Assembly (NCBI GenBank): GCA_028456385.1
Contig: JALNQF010000011.1
Span: 186,001-250,000, forward strand
Direction of reading: 5' to 3'
DNA from: Ophiosphaerella korrae
Lineage: Eukaryota; Ascomycota; Dothideomycetes; Pleosporales; Phaeosphaeriaceae
Length of the DNA stretch: 64,000 nucleotides
Position numbers and translations under genes: made by a program. Positions 20,704 through 32,542 of the stretch are shown here, one piece after another (the first letter of the stretch is position 1; the number at the start of each line of letters is the position of its first letter). Below the pieces are notes generated by a model. The model did not search any database. It was given only the letters and a program-made list of their open reading frames with translations, and was not told the DNA's origin.

Positions 20704-22452
20704 CTAATTTGCGCTTGGTGGAGGAACAACTTTGCCAGAATCTACAATGATTTGCTCATCCAGCCGTTTCGCAATATCCCCATACTCCAACCTCTTCCAT
20801 GTAGATATTCGTGCTTGGTTAGTATCGATTTCGAAAATACGTAGGCGACGATGGAAATGGTTGTACCCGCCATAACCTCCGAACCCACTACCGCCCGCAT
20901 AGCACATCCACAGTTCCGGTTCACCAGTAGCAGGTTCTTTTGACAATCCGCAAAAGTCATTAACATGGTCGTGGCCGCAAGAGACAAATTTGACGTCGTA
21001 TTCTACCAACGCATCTTTGAAATGCGTGTTGAAACGAGGCGCAGTGGCAGGCTCTGTGAAATTTCCGACTCGCTCAATGTCCGTGCTTGCATATTCTGGG
21101 AGAGGAATGTGAATAAAGGCCATGTTGAGGTGCTTGTGAGTGTAATGGCTATGTGCTTCCTTCAGGTTTTCGGCAGTCGTCTTGAACCAATTGATTTGGT
21201 TGGGTTTCAGCCAATCATAGCCTTTGTAATGAGCTTCGTCGTGTGAATATGCATGGGTATCGAGGAAATAAAGAGTCAAGGCGGAGTGCTTGCTGCTATG
21301 TGCTTGGACTTCGACATAATAATTGCCGACTCCCTCGATGGTATTGGGGCCTGCTTCACTCAATGAGAAGGGGAGCGACTCGTATAGCGACATTTGTGCC
21401 TGGCGCGAGAGAGTTCCCTCATCATCGTGGTTACCAAAGATTGCCGCGTATGGGATTCTGCGCTCAGCAAGAGGCTCGATGATTTTGAACATGGCCTGGA
21501 AACCGGTCAGTGACAATATTAGTGACTGTCTGTGAAACCTACGCTCTGAACATCGGGCGCAGTACCGCCATTGACTTGGTCTCCAGAGAGAACCACTAAA
21601 TCGGGCTTCTCTTCATCAAGAACCCTTTCAACAAACTCAATCGTTCTAGGATCAGCATCGCAGTGGCCACCATTAGCGCCCTTGGGTTCTGCATCTCTGC
21701 AAACACCCAAGCCGGTGCTGAGGTGCAAATCGGAGATTTGCATAATTTTGAATTTCCCGTCCTTCCTAATTTTGGGAACCGGCTTCTCATGCTTGGGCGG
21801 CAGGCCTCTGCGAATACTTATGCGCGGGTCTTTGCTCTCCTTGCTCGTGTCGAGATGCAGGGCTCCATTGTTCACAAGCTCCCAACCGGGGCGCGGCTCC
21901 ACGGCATCTGCGCCGAACAGGATATCCACAGCCGTTACAGCCTTTTTGGAGTCACTCGCGTGACGTTTCAGAGACCTCTTGACCCAAATGCCGGCTGGCC
22001 GAGACTCCCATTTCTCTGATGCCTGGGATCTCTCTCCCGTGGCAGGGTCGAGTCTGCCTATACGCACATCCACAATGACCTTGTCTTCGGCGGTGAGTTC
22101 CTCTTCTCGCTTGCGCTTGATATGAACATATGCTTTGGACACCCAGCCGGTGCCTAGGTAGAGGTCTTTTTCCACGCGATGCCACTCCTTCGGATCCAGC
22201 ACGCATTTCGATAGCGGATTGAGGGAGGTGCATGTTTGCACAGTGAGGTCAGTGATGACGAGGCCTTCGTGGTGCAGCGGCAGGTGGTTGTGTACAGATT
22301 GCGGCAGCACTCTGTACCGGGTATCGAGGAAGAAAACGAGAAACACGACGACGATAATCAGGCCAGCGAGCTGGATGCCCGTGCGAACCTGTCATGGTTA
22401 GATGTATGAGCCTCGCCGGCGTTGGTTGGCCACGTACGATCCGCCTAGTCAT
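20704..22452 (-). CDS. DCR2: DCR2-like calcineurin-type metallophosphoesterase, membrane-anchored
   Basis: Predicted phosphatase; yeast Dcr2 promotes G1 progression and affects the unfolded-protein response. Three exons: 22452-22438 (MTRRI), 22388-21543 and 21495-20704, with introns of 49 bp (GTACGT...GACAG) and 47 bp (GTAGGT...TCCAG), give 550 residues. The second exon opens with a hydrophobic anchor at about residues 9-25 (LAGLIIVVVFLVFFL), consistent with a type II membrane or vacuolar protein. All metallophosphoesterase motifs are present: MQISDLHLS (about 225), LSGDQVNGG (about 272), IFGNHDDEG (about 308), FIHIPLPEY and CGHDHVND (about 459). The first splice restores a start ATG, the second restores VQSAMFKII. 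The gene is head-to-head with the Trm61-like gene. Confidence 0.87.
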
Positions 22453-22788
22453 ATTGGAGAGGTCTGCATGCGTGGGCACTGGGTCATAGGGGCGGGTTAC
22501 GGTGATAAGGTAGTGTGGAGATCATCCATGGCCCAGGAAGGAAGCTCTCACCAGGCAGTAGGCTAGGTATGACAGATGAGCGCTGGGTATAGTTTTGAGT
22601 TTTGTGGTTTGGCGTGAGGCATGGTGGACTGGCACATGGCATACGCCTCTTGGCTACCCCAGAGTCTCGGAGCTAGCTGCGGCAGGGACTCCGGCCATCA
22701 CGCCGCACTCTGCTGGGTAAGAGGTAATTATCTACCTAGGCAGATACGACACCCAATACCCCACCATTCTTATTACGCCCGGCAAGCT
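22453..22788. promoter_or_regulatory. Divergent promoter between the DCR2-like and Trm61-like genes
   Basis: 336 bp between two divergent starts, so both promoters must lie within it. No ORF of note. No specific binding site is claimed. Confidence 0.55.
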
Positions 22789-24189
22789 ATGCGCCAGTAC
22801 GCCCGGCTGCCATTGCGATGCGCCGCCCGGCCACAGTCAGCCTCAAGGTTCTTTAGCAGCAGCCGCGGTTGTGGTCGCGCATTCCAGGGCAAGCCCTCCC
22901 CGCCCGCGTGCCCGCTCATACCACCCATGTCGCTTACACCATGCAGAAGGCGATGTTGTTATTCTTCGCGAGAAACGAGACGCCTCCCATGACGGAACAT
23001 TGGTGAAGCTGAAGACCAACGACACCACCCATAGCCACCGGGGCGTCGTCAAGCATGCCGATATTATTGGCAAGGAGCCGCGACAGCTAGTCTTGTCCTC
23101 CAAAGGCTCCGCGTACCGCATCCATGAGCCCACGTTAGCAGAGTATGTTCGCCTGACTCCACGTCTGGTTACCCCTGTGCGTAGCCTCTCCTGTCCTCGC
23201 CTGCTACGACATGCAGGAAACTCAGGGCTGACGCCAGCCAGATATACCCCTCCGACACGAATTTAATTGTCTCCCTGCTTGACATCCACGTCCAGAGCCC
23301 GTCTGAATCATTGCGGACCGAGCCACCGCTCGAGATCCTTGAGGCTGGCACAGGCCATGGAGCCCTAACCTTGCATCTCTCACGAGCAATACATGCTGCG
23401 AATCCACCCCTGCCTACATCACCCCCCTCAATACACCAAGAGGAGCCCGAAGACGCCGTCTACCTTGGCGAATCAATGGCAGATCTGCACCACACAGCGT
23501 TGGAATCTTGGAAGAACAACCGACGCGCTATTGTCCACACGCTAGACGTCTCTAGCAAACACTCGAAGCATGCACAAAAGATCGTCGCCGGTTTTCGGGG
23601 AGGCATGTACAATGGCAATATCGACTTTCATGTTGGGGACGTGTCGGACTGGGTCAAGGCACAAAGATCGAAACGGGACATTGACGAGCCATTTTTAACC
23701 CACGTTTTTTTGGACTTGCCCAATGCAACACATCATTTAGCCAATGTCGCCCCGGCGCTACACGTCAATGGCATACTAGCAGTCTTTAATCCAAGCATCA
23801 CACAAATAGCCGGCTGCGTTCTGGCCGTACACGAACAAAAGATGCCGTATCTACTGGATCAAGTCATCGAACTGGGTGCAGGCACTATCCGCGAGTGGGA
23901 TGTGCGTGCTGTTAAGCCAAGAGCGTCGCTACCGAAAGCAGAATCACAGGAAGCTCTAGAGCTTCGTGGTGGAGAAACACCAGATCCAACTGAAGGGCAA
24001 GGTGTCGGGGTTGATGAGCTGGCGAAGGACTTGGCTCAAATGGAAGACAAATGGGCAATGGTATGTCGGCCAAAGGCTGGTCAGCAGGTAGTGGGCGGCG
24101 GGTTTCTCGGCGTATGGAGGCGCATGGAGCAGACGTCAAGTCCAGAGCAGCACACGCAATCCAATCCTGTTTGCATCGACGCAGAATAG
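22789..24189 (+). CDS. Mitochondrial Trm61/Gcd14-like tRNA (m1A58) methyltransferase
   Basis: Predicted SAM-dependent tRNA adenine-N1 methyltransferase. Three exons: 22789-22867, 22947-23176 and 23242-24189, with introns of 79 bp (GTTGTG...ATGCAG) and 65 bp (GTGCGT...GCCAG), give 418 residues. Exon 1 encodes an Arg/Ser-rich presequence without acidic residues (MRQYARLPLRCAAR, then RFFSSSR), suggesting mitochondrial import. Then follow the Trm61-type N-terminal barrel (EGDVVILREKRD, RGVVKHADIIGK), TPRLVTPIYPSDTNLIVSLL at the second splice, and the SAM-binding LEILEAGTGHGALTLHLSRA. The usual catalytic region is LTHVFLDLPNATHHL. The first intron donor is non-canonical (GTTGTG) and is my least certain junction. 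The C-terminus ends FLGVWRR plus a polar tail. Confidence 0.78.
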
Positions 24190-24510
24190 GAAAGCAACAA
24201 AGCGAGAGACCGGGATACCTTGCAGTCGATAGGTTCACCGACCCAAATTGCACGTGATTGTACAGCACATCGCGCGGATAAGAAAAACGCAAAATTTCCT
24301 GCCCACTCATTGCAAATGGTTGTGAATAGTAACCCGTGTCTTTCTACATGTGGCTAGCACTGGTGAGCTGTTCACGGTATTCCTGGCATTCTAGCATTCC
24401 CATTGGCTGCTGCACGGACATAGCTTTCCTCGTCGCGCGCTTCATCATTGACTTATATCACCACCACCACACCCCGCTCCGCTCGCTACCAGCTCTTCAC
24501 CATTGCCATA
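24190..24510. promoter_or_regulatory. Upstream region of the small four-exon gene
   Basis: 321 bp between co-directional genes. It is pyrimidine-rich just before the start (CACCACCACCACACC). No gene is seen. Confidence 0.4.
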
Positions 24511-25229
24511 ATGAGCGGCGCGGGCGAGAACCGGTAATGCTCTTTGGACGCGTATAGGAAAACCTGCTGACCATACGAGCAGCTGGCGGCGGCCAGGACA
24601 GGGGAACCGTCAAACCCAAGAGCGAACCTCGGGCACAGGCACCCCCGCCAAAGAAGGCGGGCGACAGCAGGCCACGGCAGGCAATGCCTGGGGAGGCAAA
24701 GGCAAAGCGGCAGGCTCAGCAAAGGCTACACAGGCACAGGCGCAGGCACTAGCAAATGTCCCAGCAGAACACCATGTTCCTGTGCGCGAGTTCAATGCCA
24801 ATGAGGTCAGAGAGTTCTTGAAGAAAAGTAAGCCAAGCGCTCATTGTGGGACGAGCCTGTCAAAGGGGGGGCTTTGACCCGGCTGCAATCTTGCGCCCGC
24901 GCCAAACATGAGCTGTGCTGACCATGCGACAGAGTATCTTGAAAGCACTGCCGGTACACACCCACAATCCACGCCTAGTCCTCATATCCAGACTAATACA
25001 GCTTCCAAAGACCAGCCGTCAGTGTATCACAAGGTCCAGGGGGACTCGGTAGCAAAGAGGAGCAGCGGTGCATGGGGCTCTCGAGGTACGCTCGAAGAGA
25101 ATCAGAAAAGGGAGCGGTCGATAACACCAGACAGGCAACATGCCACACCTTATGCCCTCTGGGCAAGACTTCTTCACGCAACTTAAGAAGCAGCTTGCTA
25201 CGATAGACCAGAACAAGCCGGCGCAGTAA
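24511..25229 (+). CDS. Conserved small hypothetical protein (four exons)
   Basis: I do not recognise the function. Exons 24511-24533, 24583-24827, 24933-25085 and 25135-25229 are joined by introns of 49, 105 and 49 bp, all GT-AG (GTAATG, GTAAGC, GTACGC donors; CTGAC-type branch sites before two acceptors). They give one frame of 171 residues from an ATG to TAA. The protein starts MSGAGENRWRRPGQG, has a Gly/Ala/Gln-rich middle, then a charged helix VREFNANEVREFLKKKY formed across a splice, a polar linker, and a C-terminal MPSGQDFFTQLKKQLATID helix formed across the last splice. The way splicing fuses these amphipathic segments supports the model. It is likely a soluble adaptor-like protein; no domain name can be given. 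Confidence 0.72.
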
Positions 25230-26171
25230 CAGCAAACGCACCAGGTTTTTGTTCGGCGATATCACAACGGCATTGCAGGAGTTCTTCATGGCTTCGTGGC
25301 TTCGTGGCTTCTTAGTTTTGTGGATGGCCCTTCGTCCGGCTGTCTGGCCTCTATATATTGCGTCAAAAAGCATGAGGCTTCACCACAAAGGCGTAACTGG
25401 CGTTTTCAGTGCGAACCTGGACTTGGTAAGGATGGTCATTGGAGCGATACCCATATGCGTACAACAGCGTTCTTGGGCTCAGTGATTCATGCAATCTATG
25501 CAACATATTTGAGGGCTTTGGTAAACACAGGATTTGGAACTTTTACCTATTTACACTCGTTCTTACTGTCTTTGTCCACATGTACTTCCACCGAATTTGC
25601 ACTATTGCATAAATATGATCACCATCAGACGATATGTGTGCAAAACACACGCACAGGGGACAGGGCGTGCACTTGTAGTTATGACTGGGACGGGGATAGA
25701 AGGCGTGTTCAGGCCATGTCAAGGGACAACACATGATTCCATCAACAAATGCACAGGGCTTACGGAGTACATGCTAGTCCTCTCAACGACCACTTGTCCG
25801 TAGCCACCGTCAAGCAGCATCCATCTTTCGCTTTTGCATTGCTAGACGCCACATGCCGATCGCTTACTCTCAGGCCCTGCCCTGTATCTGCATTGCTCCC
25901 GCAGACGAGGCGCGACAACACGGCACCCCAACTTGCAACGACGTGACGCGCTTCAACCCCACCTGGCTGTCGCGCTCCCAAGCATCGAGGAAGCCTGATT
26001 CTTTCCTGCAGTAGCGTGCTATTAGTGACTCGCTTCTAATTGCTGCCGAGTATCAAATGTGCACTTTTGTCTTCTCTGGTTCAACTACAGATCCCAACCG
26101 CCGCACCCACTACAGCGACTCACCCTTGCCCCAAATCACTACTCAGGCATTGTGGAACGACAACCCACACA
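25230..26171. other. Intergenic region
   Basis: About 940 bp between co-directional genes. Short frames only; one in 25249-25736 shows no domain. The last 130 bp are C-rich (ACCCACTACAGCGAC-type), consistent with a leader. Confidence 0.45.
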
Positions 26172-27424
26172 ATGTCTTCGCCTCCACAAACGCCCACCCA
26201 TCGGCCGACGTCCTCCCATCGGCGGCATCCCTCTAGCCTGGACATGTCATACAATACTCCCTCGCGGCGCCAGTCGCTTAACAGGCGCTCTTCGGGGTAC
26301 TCCCCCGTGACTCCGCGCTCCTCGCAGGAGTTCGACCATGGGAGTCCGGCGCACCACTTCGATGGCGGGGGAGACAGCAATGGCCTCGGCAACCTAGCCG
26401 ACGAGCTCGGCGAGATTTGGGACGACGATGACGAGGCAGCCGATGAGGACTTCGGTGAAGAGTTGGACATAGCCCAAGACTACCTCCCAGAGATTGGCAC
26501 CGCCGTAGCACACGATGGCTCCTCTGGTCTGGACGGCACGCTAATCGCCAATGGAGTGCGCGACAGTGGTGTTGCCATGCAGTCGTCACCTTCAACAAGT
26601 AATGCACTCAGCCCAGACGCGGCCTCCAGGGCACGCAAACACAATCGGCAGCGCTCATTATATGATGGTTCGGACTACGGTTCTGATACTGATTTCGACC
26701 ACGACGGTATCTCTCCCGCCTTAGACTCACGAATGGCTGCCGTGGAGAGCCTGGCCCGGAGAGGCATGGAAGACAATGGCAGCGCCTCAGATCAAGTCGT
26801 CAAAAGGGTTACCGAGCAGCTTAGGGATCTAGGGAGTCAGATTGCAATTGAGAACGGAGCGACAAGGTATGGATGATGCTAGGTGCGTCAAGAGATGTCC
26901 CACTGACTGTTCCCAGATTAAAAACGGCTCATGACGCTCTCACAACACACTTGACCCACCAATCACGAACTCTTACCTCCCTTACAGCATCTTTCTCTGG
27001 CCCGCGTCCCATAATACCCAACCCAGATGACATTGAAACACTCCTCCCTCTTATCCAGACCACGCTAGAACTTCTCCCACACTCTTCCACTGAGCCCATC
27101 ATCTCGCTATCTCACCTCACCCTGTCGACTCGCGAGCTTCTGCAACATCTCGCCAACGTTTCTGATACACTACACATGTCGCGGCAAACTACCATAAATG
27201 CTACCCGACGATTACGGACAAGCAAAGAACAACTCTATGAATGGAAGCGAGAAAACGAAAAAACCGAAGAGGGTAAAGTGTATATCGAGCGAGGTGATTG
27301 GGACAAGAGGTTAAAGGAACGAGAAGCGAAAAGAGCGTGCGCAAGCGTTGTTGAGGGTTTTGAGGATGTCTGCGGAATGTGGAGAAAGAGGCTCTGTGAG
27401 GGTCTGGGCGTAGCAAGCGCGTAG
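26172..27424 (+). CDS. Conserved fungal hypothetical protein, acidic N-terminus and helical C-terminus
   Basis: Exons 26172-26866 and 26917-27424, with a 50 bp intron (GTATGG...CCCAG, CTGAC branch), give 400 residues. The ATG at 26172 (MSSPPQTP) is the first in frame. Residues 1-70 are Ser/Pro/Arg-rich. About 75-100 is a strongly acidic segment (LADELGEIWDDDDEAADEDF). About 190-230 begins a long helical region (AVESLARRGMED, VVKRVTEQLRDLG) that the splice continues as RLKTAHDALTTHLTHQSRTL. A second helical block with LLQHLANVSDTL, then KEQLYEWKRENEKTEEG and a Cys-bearing tail follow. No catalytic motif is seen; it is more like a coiled-coil or complex subunit. The name remains open. Confidence 0.75.
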
Positions 27425-28252
27425 CGCTACTCACTTATACGATTTATCAGTCCCATTCTCACAGGTGTGCTCACCAATTATGGCCGTATACGTGGAGAAT
27501 TCTCAAAAGAAACACATGATCAAGTCACTATCTATACCTACTATTTCAGGGAACCCCATAACACTAGAGAATACTTCAAGCAATCTCAGAATAACCATGT
27601 CAGCTCTACCAGTTGGGAAGGACGCTGGTAGTTTAACGGAGACTCAAAAGAGCCTTTCTTGTGGCTGAGTGACCATGTCTAACAGTAATGAAATGCAATA
27701 AACTTGTTTGCATGTTTTGCACTCTTAAATTCAAGATACACCCGTCTGCGTTTGGAGTGATTATAATTTCATGCATAATATCGGTAAGAAGATGGTGTTC
27801 GGGACACAACGGTTCACGATGAGTCTGGTGCTGCGAGTGTAAAAAATTTGATTCGTCTATTGTCATCTTGTTACAAGATCGTTGACAATATGATTTAGTT
27901 CGGCTGCCAGAAACTGAACTATGAAATCTTGCTTTAGTGGACATGGAGGCAGCATCACGTAGACATCATGGCCGCAATGGGTTCCGCGAACTACTTACGT
28001 TGAAGGAATGTAATAGGCTATTTACCAATATAAGGGAAAAAAATACGAGACGCTAATCTAGAAAAAATCTTCGCAACAACGAACGTGTATGTGGAAACAA
28101 CGAAATGAGTGAACTTCCACAAGGGAAAAAAAATGAGGACCTAATGAACTCGGCACCTGAGGAGCGACCTGATTGTCAACTGGTTCCATCCGTCATCCAT
28201 CAGCTGCTTCAGCAGCATATGGCCAATTCTGCTTCTAATCGCTCTACCCAGC
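27425..28252. other. Convergent 3' intergenic region
   Basis: 828 bp between two genes that converge. No ORF with a recognisable domain; AT-rich. It should hold both polyadenylation regions. Confidence 0.5.
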
Positions 28253-30356
28253 CTAATACAAGTGCTGGGTGTCCCAGAAGTCTAGATTCGTAGATACTTG
28301 CCCCAAGAACGGGTCTTCAGGACCAAAGTCATACGAACCGATCACGTCATGCATATTGTATGCATTTGTTATATCCGCACCCGGGCCGAAGCCAGGTGCG
28401 TGGAGTGTCTGGATATTATTACCACTACTGGCCGGCGTGCCTGTGCTACCTAGGTGCTCGAGGAGGTCGTTTATACCCTGGACAATGTGTCTTGTGAGAT
28501 GCTTCTCATTTAGATTCTCCGCGATCGTGGCTAGAAAGCTGGCTGATCTCCGCAAGAGAGACAGTGCCTGGCTGACATTGAAATTTAGGCCAAATGTAAA
28601 AGGTTCTGCTGCCAACACAGGTGACTGCCCTTGTGCGAAACCGCCACATGCCTTTATCATTTTGAGCAAAAAGGTTGTTGACGCTACAACCATGGTGTGC
28701 GTGAAGACAGGCACAGCTGGCATTGCACATCGAAGGTCCGGTTCTTCAAAAATGAGCATAAGTGTACTGGTTGCGGCAAGAAGGGCAATGTTTGTGGCTT
28801 CACGCCGCTCGTAGGATAGTGACTCGAAGGATGCAGCGTTGGAGAGGGGCAATGCACGTAATGCAAGAGAGTTCAACTGCAAGCGAGCGAAATGGTAATG
28901 CAGTACTACCCCTTTTGAGGGGTATGAGCCAATGCCCAAGCTATCCGTGGACCTCGCCTGCCAAGACGATCTCCATTGCTCGACTGCAAAGTTGAAAAGC
29001 CGTAGCTGATGAAGATCAGGTTCTGCAAGCTGGTGCTCAGGATCACTGCCGTACAAGCTGTACGCTTCTGCGAGGATCTTGCACAGTGTGACCTGGGCGG
29101 CTAGTCTAATATCGCCTGGCTTGGTGTGTATGCTGTCTAGGAACTGCTCAATATTCCTGATAGCTGCGTCTGCATGGATAGTAGGCGGTCGTCCGTAAGC
29201 AATACTACACTGATGCTCGCAGACGTACAACGCATACCAAAGTCTAACATTAGACCTCTGATCTTCGTAGCCCCGCATAAGCTTCTTGAAAGATCGATGT
29301 AGATCCATCTCGATGGCACTTCTTACAGCGAGCCCAGATAATTTCCAGCTCAGATTGGATAGGTAAAAAGCACCCAACGCCTGTGCTCGGGTATCATCGA
29401 GGCTCTGTGACCGTGATAAACAAGTGTTGTATGTCAAAGACACGAAGACGCGATAGCATCTCTGCAAAGCTTCGTCTCGACCAGGCGTATGTAGAGCCGC
29501 AATTGTAAGTACTGCAGCAGTAAGAACCGATGAGTTACGTCGTACAGCTCCTAGTGATTCATACGGGAACAGAACACCCGCCCAGAGGTATAGGTGGATA
29601 TCTTGCATATATCGTTTGAAGAGTTCCTCAGCTTCAACCAACGGTACCAACCCTTGAGCGATGAAGTCATCCTCACACGATACTGGATCAGGACTACATC
29701 TCATACTATTTGAGAGAGATCTAATACGAGTCAGATCGTACAAGCTTCTCATGGGAACAGCTGCCAACCCAGACTTGTCGAGAGATTCCGGCTCAGCCGA
29801 AGAATCCCTTGTCATGTCAATAGAAGGTGGCATGACCATATTAGAATGACCATGTTCAGACAGCGTATTCATTGGGCTGACAGTTTGCCTAGATGAAGCA
29901 ACTGGCGATAGCTCATTTGGAAAATCGAGATCCGGTAGGTTCGTATGTCGGAGAAGAAGCTGAACGGCGTACCTCAACTGGGACAATTTGGCCGTCGCAT
30001 TTGCTTTCCAGCTGCCGAGATCAGCGAATTACATGATCCTGACAACAGGGAACTCACGATGCGTCTTCGTCCAGGAATCGTTGGTTTAAATTGTAGGGTA
30101 CACATTCGGTACCACTACGCAAGCACTTCGCACATTTTGTCTCGTTGACGACTGGCTCGCATTTGATTTTGTGCCTTTTACATTCGGCGCCTGCTACTAG
30201 TAAGTTATTAGTTCTTCATTGAAGTCAATAAAAGTGCATACACGCTCTCATCCGGGAGGCGCGATGCGGAGCTGGGCGCCGTCCACCCTCATGTTCGTCA
30301 TCTTCACTTCGGCGCTTCTGCGCTTGCGACAGTTCCAATCCATTATTATCGCCCAT
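28253..30356 (-). CDS. Zn2Cys6 transcription factor, PrtT-like
   Basis: A nuclear DNA-binding regulator. Three exons: 30356-30242, 30190-30058 and 30011-28253, with introns of 51 bp (GTATGC...GCAG) and 46 bp (GTGAGT...GGCAG), give 668 residues. The first splice creates the first cysteine of the zinc cluster: Cys39, 42, 49, 58, 61 and 68 (C-x2-C-x6-C-x8-C-x2-C-x6-C) with the basic AECKRHKIKCEP. A fungal-specific transcription factor domain follows at about 190-430, including RLWYALYVCEHQCSIAYGRPP, which I recall from PrtT, the Aspergillus regulator of secreted proteases. The paralogue call is therefore moderate; the target genes here are unknown. Reading only the long ORF would miss the whole DNA-binding domain. 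Confidence 0.85.
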
Positions 30357-31337
30357 CAAAGTATGAAGGAATTTCAAATATACTCGAGCTTTGGGGAGAG
30401 CAGGTAAGTTCGATGATGTTAATGTTCTAGAGGCACGAGCCAGAAGGCGGGGAAACCGTGGCAATAATCACGACCTCCGCATTTCCCCGGCGGCGTTGGC
30501 TTCCAAGCCTTGGTATGGAGCCTAGTTCTATTGCTGAGTCATAAGACGTCAACAAGATCCCAATAGTTGCACGCTCTTTTGTGAGATATCATTCTCTTTT
30601 GTTACGGCTATGGTCATTTGTCTTATCTAGTTCCCTTATCCTTTTAAGTTATCAGGCCTCATCGACCATGCCTTAATGCAAAACCTAAATTCACTAGCGG
30701 TATCTACATTAATTCCACTAAATGCTTTACTGCACAGCCAGCCCGACCCTTTCTTGTGATAAATTCCCAGAAGAACGAGATATTAACAATATTTGCGATA
30801 TTGCTACACGCCTTGCAGGAACAGGGCAGTTTTACTTCCAGATGTGTCATTATTTCCAAGGTTCTTTGCTGGTTGTGCTAGACACCTGTACTGATTGCTT
30901 CTGGAAGTCTGAGGAACTATTCAGCATCGATGATTCGAGAGCTCCTTGCTCCATAATAGTCAGCAAATAGAACGTCAACCGCTACTATCAATAGGCAAAA
31001 TTATAGGCATACTATTGACGCACAGCACCCAATGAACATGTATTTACCATCACGAGACTTGGTGTCAGTCATTTGGATGTTTGTTATACCACTAATAGCA
31101 AGCTGCAGAAAAACTCGTCATTATTTGCCATGACATTCTTTCTAGGTAGTGTGGACTTATGATAAGCATAAGTGAAAGAGAACGTAGATCAATCAGTACT
31201 CACTCCTCACCACCCACTCATCGGCTTTACTCCGCCATTACATGATCGCACTTGAATCAAGAACTAAAGTCTTCCCACCCACATCCACGACACACCAGAC
31301 ATAGTACTTAACTCTTGTCCGGTGCCAACTGTGCAGT
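30357..31337. promoter_or_regulatory. Divergent promoter region between the PrtT-like gene and an orphan gene
   Basis: About 980 bp. An 82-codon frame at 30722-30970 has no known domain. The left 150 bp include a GC-rich patch (CCCCGGCGGCG at about 30484-30495). No defined sites. Confidence 0.4.
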
Positions 31338-32346
31338 ATGGAGGAGCACTGCGATACACCACCTTATGTCGAGCCTCAGACGTCTGATCGCGGTTTAGTA
31401 CATGAGTACGTAACGCCAACCAATTTACATATGTCGAAAGAACGTACTACACCATTACGCCCACTCAGCGACTTAGAGGAGTTCGACGACAGAGTGATGA
31501 GCCCCACTGTTCCCGACAATGTAACGCAGGCGCTCGTAGATGCTGATGCCGAGCTCAAACGCTTCCAACAAGACCTCTTGGTGCTCACGAGCTTCAACGA
31601 AAACGAAACCTTACATTGGCGACCGTCATGGTTCAAGCAGGAACCTCATAGCAAAAATTTCTGGACCTTGTATAACCCACCTAACGTGGTTACTGAGCGA
31701 CTCCCTCACTCAACACCATTTGGGCGGCTAGTGTACACACGTCGAATGAGGCGGCCGGGTGATCCGTCAAACTATCCTCAGACATGGGACCAGTGGCATC
31801 GTCTTTGCGATATGAGAGGCATTCCACGTGACTTCTTGTGCAAGAAGCAAGTGCAACTCATGAGGCTTGGATTACCACGCGATGAACACGGTTCTGTATG
31901 CGGTAAGCATTACTGGAACCCTTGGTTTGGTTTCAAAATTAACAGCAATAGCTCCCCCAAACTACCCACTCTATCCAGAGCCACAGCCATTGAGACAGGG
32001 ACGTTACATGCTCAATCCAGAAGTATACAAATCTCACTTGCCATGTCGGTTCGACAACATATGCACCAAAGGGCCTATCGAGGTCATTCAGGTCGTCGTT
32101 GTGCATTCTGATGGCACACTTCAGGTAGAACAAAGAGAACAGTTCTTCGACCACCCAAGCCAGCGGACGCATTACAATGGAACAGGTGGCTATACTTCAG
32201 ACATGAATTACATACCTGATATGACCGCGCCAAAGGATCAAGCTAGGGGCCGAAGATGGAGTTATGTGCCGTGGACAAAGCAACAGGAGGAGAGTTGTAG
32301 GTCAGGGTTGAAGGTCAAGTTGAAGTTCTGGAACTCGGTAGTATAG
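31338..32346 (+). CDS. Hypothetical protein, lineage-specific type
   Basis: Not recognised. Exons 31338-31902 and 31946-32346, with a 43 bp intron (GTAAGC...AACAG), give 321 residues in a single frame from an ATG to TAG. There is no signal peptide or membrane helix. The middle is rich in aromatic residues (LHWRPSWFKQEP, FWTLYNPPNVV, YPQTWDQWHRL) and Trp/Pro, and the C-terminal exon has YPEPQPLRQGRYMLNP and VIQVVVVHSDGTLQVEQ, suggesting a beta-rich segment. The spliced join restores a continuous hydrophilic-to-Pro-rich sequence, which supports the intron. Confidence 0.7.
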
Positions 32347-32542
32347 AGAACAAGTCAGCTTAAAGACTGTCGCTGTGTAGATTCCTCATTTGCGGCCCAC
32401 AAGTCTGACTGTGTTCCGGTTCACACTCGAGCAAGAAACGTCGTATTCTATGGCTAGTGTCGTTTTTGCTTAGTGAGCCCTATAAATTGCTCCTCCATGT
32501 AGCACTATGGAATCCCCAAACTATGTCCTCCTCTATGTACGA

